A stretch of DNA of 64,000 nt from Lasiosphaeris hirsuta. Taxonomy: Eukaryota; Ascomycota; Sordariomycetes; Sordariales; Lasiosphaeriaceae. A program made the translations under genes and the position numbers. The stretch's first letter is position 1. The number at the start of each line of letters is the position of its first letter. Where the stretch lies: the NCBI GenBank assembly GCA_030549175.1, contig JAUKUA010000009.1, forward strand, positions 1 through 64,000, given 5' to 3'. The notes under the pieces were generated by a model. That model worked only from the letters and a program-made list of their open reading frames with translations, was not told the DNA's origin and made no database searches. Below, piece by piece: positions 58,804 through 64,000 of the stretch.

Positions 58804-59913
58804 TCAGCCGGACTCGCTTGCGGGTTGCTGTGTGTGCTGTGTCCGCAGTTGATCCTCAAGGCCACTAAGCACTCGAGAGAGACCTAATTTCAGATGAGGT
58901 GACTTGGCCTGTTCCATCGAGGCCTTTGTCTCTCTGATCTTGTCGCTCAGTGTTCCCATTTCAGTGTCCTCCAGGTCTTCTCCCCCTTCACTCGGCGTGT
59001 TGCTAGCCTCGTCATCCCTTGTAATGCCGTCGCCAAAATACTCTGCGAATTTTTCGGCGAGGCTTTTGTCCTTGATCGCAAAAACAATATCCTCAATTCC
59101 ATGCCAGTTTTTGTCTCCGCCTCCTTCCCTCGAGCCCATTAGCACGCTCTTCCAAGCAGTCGCCACCTCCCCTACGGGGTTGCTATATGCACCACACCCC
59201 CAAGCACCCAGAACAACACTCCTTGCACCCTTGGCCTGGACCAAGTTCATGACAAAGTGCATCTTTTGCGCTATTAGCTCCCGATCCCTTGGGTTTGCGT
59301 AGCTCACTGCTGCACCATCGCTGTCCACGTCTGTATCAGGCTGCCGCAACATGGCGGCGCTGACACAGTCGACAAACCACCGCTCACTCTTTGAAAGGTC
59401 TTCACCCTGTTCGTCGCGGTGGACAAGAACGTCGGGGGTATAGATAGCACCCAGTTCTGGCAGGCGGTAGAAAGAGTCGCGGAGCGACGGCAGCAACGTC
59501 GTGCGCATGCAAAGCGATTCTTCTTGACTTGAGGCACCGTTGAGGAAGCCGCCACCGGGAGACAGCGGAGAGGCCATGTTGAGGATAACGACTCGGGCTT
59601 TTCTGTTGCTGAGGTCGGGCTCTCCCGAGTTTTGGGTGGCAAGTAGCGAGTGCGCCGCCGCCAGAGTATCGGTGACGCGGAGGGTTATCCGTGGGTTTTG
59701 TTTATTAAGGCTTGCGCCCGGGACCGCGTCCTTCTCTTTTGGCAGATTGGCTAGAGTGATGAGCTCCGATGAGTCTATCCCCTTTCGCGCGCGGGGATGA
59801 GCAGACAGAAGCGCAGGGATGACTTTGTTGATGGTGGTCTTGGCCTTTTTTGCTCGGGCATCCTTGCGGAATGCCGGCGGAGCAAGGCCGACTGACGGCC
59901 TGGTGCGTCCCAT
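58804..59913 (-). CDS. Microbial-type poly(ADP-ribose) glycohydrolase (TIGR02452 family)
   Basis: Single exon, 369 residues from MGRTRPSVG at 59913. The open frame extends 172 codons further upstream, but that part includes a Phe run from a poly-A tract and reads as promoter, so this start is chosen. The family removes ADP-ribose from proteins through a macrodomain-like fold. VVILNMASPLSPGGGFLNGA and SSQEESLCMRTTL give the PARG signature GGG-x(6-8)-QEE with its catalytic Glu pair. IYTPDVLVHRD, VDCVSAAMLRQPD, VMNLVQAKGARSVVLGAWGC and GAYSNPVGEVA are the other conserved blocks. The C-terminal 80 residues are acidic and likely disordered. Intact and probably nuclear or cytosolic. It may act in DNA repair or in turnover of ADP-ribosylation; direct substrate unknown. 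Confidence 0.88.
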   Translation of the reverse strand: MGRTRPSVGLAPPAFRKDARAKKAKTTINKVIPALLSAHPRARKGIDSSELITLANLPKEKDAVPGASLNKQNPRITLRVTDTLAAAHSLLATQNSGEPDLSNRKARVVILNMASPLSPGGGFLNGASSQEESLCMRTTLLPSLRDSFYRLPELGAIYTPDVLVHRDEQGEDLSKSERWFVDCVSAAMLRQPDTDVDSDGAAVSYANPRDRELIAQKMHFVMNLVQAKGARSVVLGAWGCGAYSNPVGEVATAWKSVLMGSREGGGDKNWHGIEDIVFAIKDKSLAEKFAEYFGDGITRDDEASNTPSEGGEDLEDTEMGTLSDKIRETKASMEQAKSPHLKLGLSRVLSGLEDQLRTQHTQQPASESG

Positions 59914-59988
59914 CCTGTTGACGTCCACTGAAGCATTTGCTGGTATTGATGTGCTTGCTTCAGGTGAATGTGGCAATGACGACGAGCT

Positions 59989-60006
59989 AAAAAAAAAAAA
60001 AAAAAA
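59989..60006 (-). promoter_or_regulatory. Poly(dA:dT) tract upstream of the PARG-like gene
   Basis: Eighteen consecutive A on the plus strand, 76-93 bp upstream of the minus-strand start codon. Such tracts keep fungal promoters free of nucleosomes; the role here is inferred from position. Confidence 0.45.
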
Positions 60007-60214
60007 CCACACTGAAAAAGTGATGTCACATCCCGCTGCAAATCTAAGTGGGCCTTGACGACAACTGACCCAATCATCATCACACCAGGAACTGGCCGGC
60101 TGGCAGAGGCTGACTGACAGCTGCCTACTAAAGCTACTTGTCAATATGCCAGCCAAAAATCTCCTTCTCAACCCATCATTGGGAGTGGAAGTGATGAGGA
60201 GTAGGTCGCACGTT

Positions 60215-60890
60215 TCAAACTCCAAGCAGGTGGTATAAATTGTAACGGACCTTGGGGGAAGTCTGATTCCCGTCATACATAAACGTCCCAAAGACCCAGC
60301 CAATGGGTGCTCGGTTATCACGAACTGCAAAGTCAACTTGCAAGAGCCGCCAATCCGATGCAAAGTTGTTGTGTATTGCTGCATCTGGAAGTTTGGGCGG
60401 CGTGAGCAAGAGGGACTCAGGCTTCGCAATTACCTGCAAACGATACAAATTTTACTACTTCTCGGATGCTGTATATGTTTGGGGGGGGTGTCTCTCACGT
60501 ACCGCCTTCAAACTGGGTGACCCTTTCATGGTCGGGACTTCTTTGTCTGTGGCGTCTGTCATGAGGATCTATAGGACGGCATTAGCATTTACGGAACGTT
60601 GACCAGTTCATTGTTAAAGAGGAAATCCCCACCGACCTTGAAGACACAGGTACCCAGTGGAAATATGACGCTCTTATCCCAGCTTGGGCTGCCTGGGTCT
60701 TGGTAAACTTCCCCAAACACCTGAGCACCTACATTGAGTCAACCTTGTTAAGGGTTTGCCTTTCCAGAGTCCCAATGGCGTTCAAACGTGACGTTCAGAA
60801 ACCATCGAATAGGTTTGGCGACTTCCTAGATTTTAATTTCCTTACCCCCTTTCCTCGACATTTCTTGCATTATGTAGCGCTCCTTGCAGC
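60215..60890 (-). pseudogene. Multi-exon remnant of an unnamed fungal protein family
   Basis: Reading the minus strand with splicing gives ERHWDSGKANP, GAQVFGEVYQDPGSPSW, DKSVIFPLGTCVFK, then across an intron (gtcggt to ctatag, about 60580-60640) ILMTDATDKEVPTMKGSPSL, and in a later exon SDWRLLQVDFAVRDNRAPIG followed by WVFGTFMYDGNQTSPK. I recall similar sentences (WVFGTFMYDG and a following GLMWGNDP) in uncharacterised ascomycete proteins, but no name or function. The expected GLMWGNDP part is missing, at least one TAG interrupts the first exon, and the remnant ends just before the PARG promoter. It might be a truncated pseudogene, or the 5' part of a gene whose end was lost when neighbouring DNA changed. 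Confidence in coding origin is moderate. Confidence 0.5.
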
Positions 60891-61098
60891 GTAAGTTCAG
60901 CTTTGGAGTAGAAGGACTATGTGAAATTGATGCACAGCGTCGTACTAGGTGCAACATCGAAACTGGTTGAGGCGCGTGAAGTCAACTTGAAGGATTTTTT
61001 TGGCGTCTGATCACTTCTTAATTCCACAGTTCCGACTAGCTCGTCGATTTTTCTCATAGCCCTCGGCCGGCCATTGTAAAGTTTTCATTTGGCCAAAG

Positions 61099-63261
61099 AT
61101 GGGTTTCCTAGAGTGCCTCAAGGCATTTACTCTGTATTTGACAGCCCTAACTCCCCTATCCCTGCGGGACAATTCTTACTCCCAATGTCCACTTGGTGTT
61201 TGGCCCCAGTTTGACGCTAATGTCCATGGAGGTGACGAAGGATATCCAGAATTCCCTGCCCCAAATGGACCGCATTCAGACGTCCCATTCAAGTGCGAAT
61301 ACCCAAAACTGAAGGATTGGTCGAGCTGCTCAACCCCGGACAATCGGGAATGCTGGCTCAGAGGCAATATCCACACCAATTATGACGCCGTGTGGCCAGA
61401 AGGCATTACGCGCGAGGCGAAACTCAGGCTACTCCGTTCAATATAGATCTGACGATGGATTCTAGTATTTTCTGGAAGTAGACCAAAAGAACATCAACGC
61501 TGATGGCATTAACAACCCAGATGGCAAGGTTTCAGCCAGCAGTATCCCGGGCCATGGATCCAGGCATGTTGGGGCGATGAGATCAAGCTTACGGTCAAGA
61601 ACAGGCTGGAGTTCAATGGGACCACAGTTCATTGGCACGGCTTCAGGCAATGGAACACGACGGAAATGGACGGCGTGAATGGCGTCACCCAGTGCCCTAT
61701 TGCGCCAGAGGATTCGTACATCTACACGTTCCGGGCCACCCAGTACGGGACGTCCTGGTACCATAGCCACTACTCTCTCTAATACGCCGATGGCCTACAT
61801 GGACCCATCACTGGTTTTGGACCTTCTTCAGCAGACTACGACGAGGGCAGCGACCCTCTCATAATCACAAACTGGAACCATCGAAGCGCATTCAAGGATT
61901 GGCAGAAAGAGCTTGTGCCAAAGCCCGACTTCCCCAAGATGAATAGCGTGCTGATAAACGGACATGCTTGGTCATCCTTTTTCATCGTGTCCGCACGGCA
62001 TAAAACGTACTAACGTGAAAATCAAGGGAACTATGCCGGTGCCTTTCCAATTGACAAGTTTAACATGACTGTGACAAAGGTCTGTCCACACCCTCATCTA
62101 GACACTCTATCTTCAAACTGATGTTTGTCTTTAAAAGGGAAAAAAATATCTTTTAGGAATTATCAATACCTCAGTCGACATAACCTACATTTTCAGCATT
62201 GACAACCACGAATTTACCGTCATGACTACGGAATTTTGTTCCCATTACGCCTTACAACACCCGCCATATCGTAGTCGGATTGCTGACACTACTTGTCTGC
62301 CTAGGCCAACGCTATCATGTTGTCCTGACCGCTACTCCTAATGTCATTGACGACTCAACACCGCCCGACAACTACTGGATCCGTGTGATTCCGGCCGACG
62401 GATGCAAAGGGTTTGAGACTGGAAATGAGCCCGATGAGCGACAGGGAATTCTTGAATACGATGCAAAGAACATAGGAGTCCCAAGCACAGTCCGGGGTAA
62501 TTTTCCCAAGGCGTGTCGGGATGAGCATTACGACATATTAACGCCCATAGTTCCATGGAAGATTGAGCCAATTGAGCTTTCGGGTAAGTTTGTCTCACCG
62601 AATAGTTGGAAAAGACATGTGCAGCTAATTCATGTGCATCCGGACAGCGTTGGCAAGTTCCCAGTTTGATGTAGGGAAGAAGACGAGGCCGAGCAGGCCT
62701 TTGCCGGTCGACAACTTTTCGTGGTGGGCCTTGGGGGAAGATCCTCTCTGGTTGGACTTTGCAGACCCTACCATTTTGAGCCTCGGAAACACTACTTGGA
62801 ACAAGGATCACGTTGTTGTTTCCAAGAACGGCACGGCGGAAACATGGGTTTATTTGGTTGTGACGGGCCCACCTCCGTCCAAGGACTGCCCGACAGGCAA
62901 ATGCTTCTTCTCTATGGCACATCCCATAAGCTAAGCTCTCCCTTATTAATCCTAGCAAGGCACTATTGGCACTGAACAAACGGTATCAGATGCATTTGCA
63001 CGGCCACGATTTTGCCCTGCTCGCCCAGGGAACGAACACATCGGAACTCCAAAACGACCAGCTCAAGTTTGACAACCCTCCACGTCGGGATGTTGTGCTA
63101 CTTCCCACTGAAGGATACATCGTCATTGCCTTCAAGGCCGACAATCCTGGATCATGGCTTTTCCACTGTCACATTCCTTGGCATGCATCTAGTGGACTGG
63201 CTTTGCAGATTCTTGAGCGGCAGGATGACCTTCGGAGCCAAATTGGCAGTAGACCAAAGTA
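61099..63261 (+). pseudogene. Laccase-like multicopper oxidase (AA1), dead
   Basis: All four copper-binding signatures can be read: [30 protein letters not shown] and WLFHCHIPWHASSGLALQIL. The N-terminus has a signal-like segment (LECLKAFTLYLTALTPLS) and the ascomycete laccase block FKCEYPKLKDWSSC with CWLRG and GITRE. Introns of normal type remain, for example GT-AG before GKKYLLGIINTSV. Damage: TAA at 61780-61782 replaces Gln of SLQYADGLHGP, a frameshift interrupts the N-terminal domain near 61530, an extra T breaks TTEFVPITPY near 62237, and at least two introns near 61970 and 62275 lack a normal donor. The frame ends ten residues after the fourth copper site, shorter than usual, exactly where the next dead gene begins on the other strand. 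Confidence 0.8.
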
Positions 63262-64000
63262 GGGCGATCTCGGTCCAGCTCAGAAATATGCTCCCGTAAG
63301 CTGTTGATAGGTAGTTTGATGGCAAAGTAAAGATGGCCGCCTGCAAATTCGCCAGGCGATCCAGCATCAACGGCCTGCATTCTTTTCAGGTCCTGGACAC
63401 CCAATTCTGGAATGTGGACAATTTCCACATCTCCGCGTAGCTTCCAATGAAGCCAACCATGTTAACGGGGTCTTTGGCCGAGCCGTACGGCGGAGCATAT
63501 GTCAGCTCCAGGTGTTCCATGTCAAAAACGGTCATGTTGGCCTAGATCGCAGTCGACAAGACATCGATGCGTTTTTCGACTCCGGCAATGCCAAACGCCT
63601 GGGCTCCAAGTAGAGACGTAATGCACCAGCTCGAAGATTGTGGCTTCGAGCCCCAACAGTCCGAGGTTCTTGGCCGCTTCCACGCCAATGAAGCCTCCGC
63701 CCACCACACACGCCTGTATTTCTTGATGCCGTCAAGATCCATGATTGCTGTGAGGTGTAACACATGAGGACTGTCGCGGCCTTTGATATCTCGCCGAACT
63801 GTGGCGCGCCTTGTGACAAAATGAGCTTGTCATAAGGAATTTCTTCAACCTCGGAGCTACCGTGTGTGGGCTGAACGTAGACCATGTGCCAAACTGGGTC
63901 ATGTGCCAAACTGGGTCGATGTCAGAGGCCTCATAGTTGACCCAGACATCAGTGTTGAAGCGAACCTTGAAGATTTCCGGCATCTGGAGAATGAGAGATG
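63235..64000 (-). pseudogene. Pyridine nucleotide-disulfide oxidoreductase with rhodanese domain (CoA-disulfide reductase-like), dead, runs off right edge
   Basis: From the right edge leftwards: EIFKVRFNTDVWVNYEASDI, then EIPYDKLILSQGAPQFGEIS, the NAD(P)H-binding VGGGFIGVEAAKNLGLLG, EKRIDVLSTAI, and a rhodanese domain with SPGEFAGGHLYFAIKLPINS and SELDRDRPTLVYCQFG, which holds the rhodanese Cys. This order is that of CoA-disulfide reductases fused to rhodanese, flavoproteins of thiol and sulfur metabolism. A perfect 17-bp tandem duplication (63883-63899 and 63900-63916) shifts the frame after IDPVWHM; with a single copy the frame would continue into VYVQPTHGSS. Further shifts follow near 63760 and 63650. 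The rhodanese stops just after its Cys, where laccase sequence of the other strand begins. The FAD-binding N-terminus is outside the window. Confidence 0.75.

Noticed and set aside
59914..60429. N-terminal extension of 172 codons on the PARG-like frame
   Set aside because: Open by chance: it includes a Phe run from a poly-A tract and overlaps exon sequence of another remnant in a different frame. The family starts near MGRTRPSVG.
1738..63300. Idea that TAG encodes Trp here (code reassignment or readthrough)
   Set aside because: Intact genes such as GT64, the methyltransferase and the terpene synthase use TAG as terminal stop, intact proteins use TGG for Trp, and the TAG-bearing genes also carry frameshifts.
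1..64000. CRISPR array, rRNA or bacterial-type operon
   Set aside because: None seen; short tandem repeats lack unique spacers, and the gene structure is eukaryotic.

Overview
The window looks like a chromosome segment of a filamentous ascomycete, most likely a Sordariomycete of the Hypocreales type. Genes sit on both strands without operons. They carry short (about 45-90 bp) GT-AG introns, often with a CTAAC-like branch site, and encode typical ascomycete families: a hybrid histidine kinase, GT64, a CYP65-like P450, SatP/Gpr1, DUF1996, AA9, AA5 and a laccase-like oxidase. No tRNA, rRNA or CRISPR was seen.

Layout. 0-7 kb: the end of an SDR gene cut by the window edge, two wrecked sugar permeases in convergent orientation, and a small PPPY-motif protein. 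7-16 kb: a broken AA9 lytic polysaccharide monooxygenase, an intact acetate-type transporter (SatP/Gpr1/Fun34), a secreted DUF1996 protein and a broken HNH-domain gene. 16-24 kb: an intact 1273-residue hybrid histidine kinase, a broken P450 and an intact GT64 glycosyltransferase. 24-29 kb: a low-coding stretch with repeats, a possible LTR and a broken acetamidase. 29-39 kb: three intact genes on one strand (LaeA-like methyltransferase, class I terpene synthase, CYP65-like P450) that look like a small terpenoid gene cluster. 39-52 kb: mostly intergenic DNA, a small secreted six-cysteine protein, a DAL5-type MFS transporter, a secreted aldose 1-epimerase, a decaying small secreted protein and a membrane GT2. 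53-64 kb: broken AA5 copper-radical oxidase, broken heparinase II/III-like lyase, an intact PARG-like hydrolase, a remnant of an unnamed family, a broken multicopper oxidase, and a broken pyridine-nucleotide-disulfide reductase/rhodanese gene running off the right edge.

Two themes stand out. First, the terpene synthase, P450 and methyltransferase form a plausible undescribed terpenoid pathway. Second, about a dozen genes are dead, and most of them act on plant-derived carbon or nitrogen sources (AA9, AA5, laccase-like, lyase, sugar permeases, amidase). Wherever I could assign the original codon of a premature stop, the change is TGG to TAG, CAG to TAG or CAA to TAA. These are C-to-T changes in a CpA context on one strand or the other, the context favoured by repeat-induced point mutation. 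Small tandem duplications (11 bp, 17 bp) and internal deletions add to the damage. Intact genes alternate with dead ones, so the decay is selective by gene. Product assignments rest on recalled family motifs, and exon borders are hand-derived from splice signals and reading-frame continuity.
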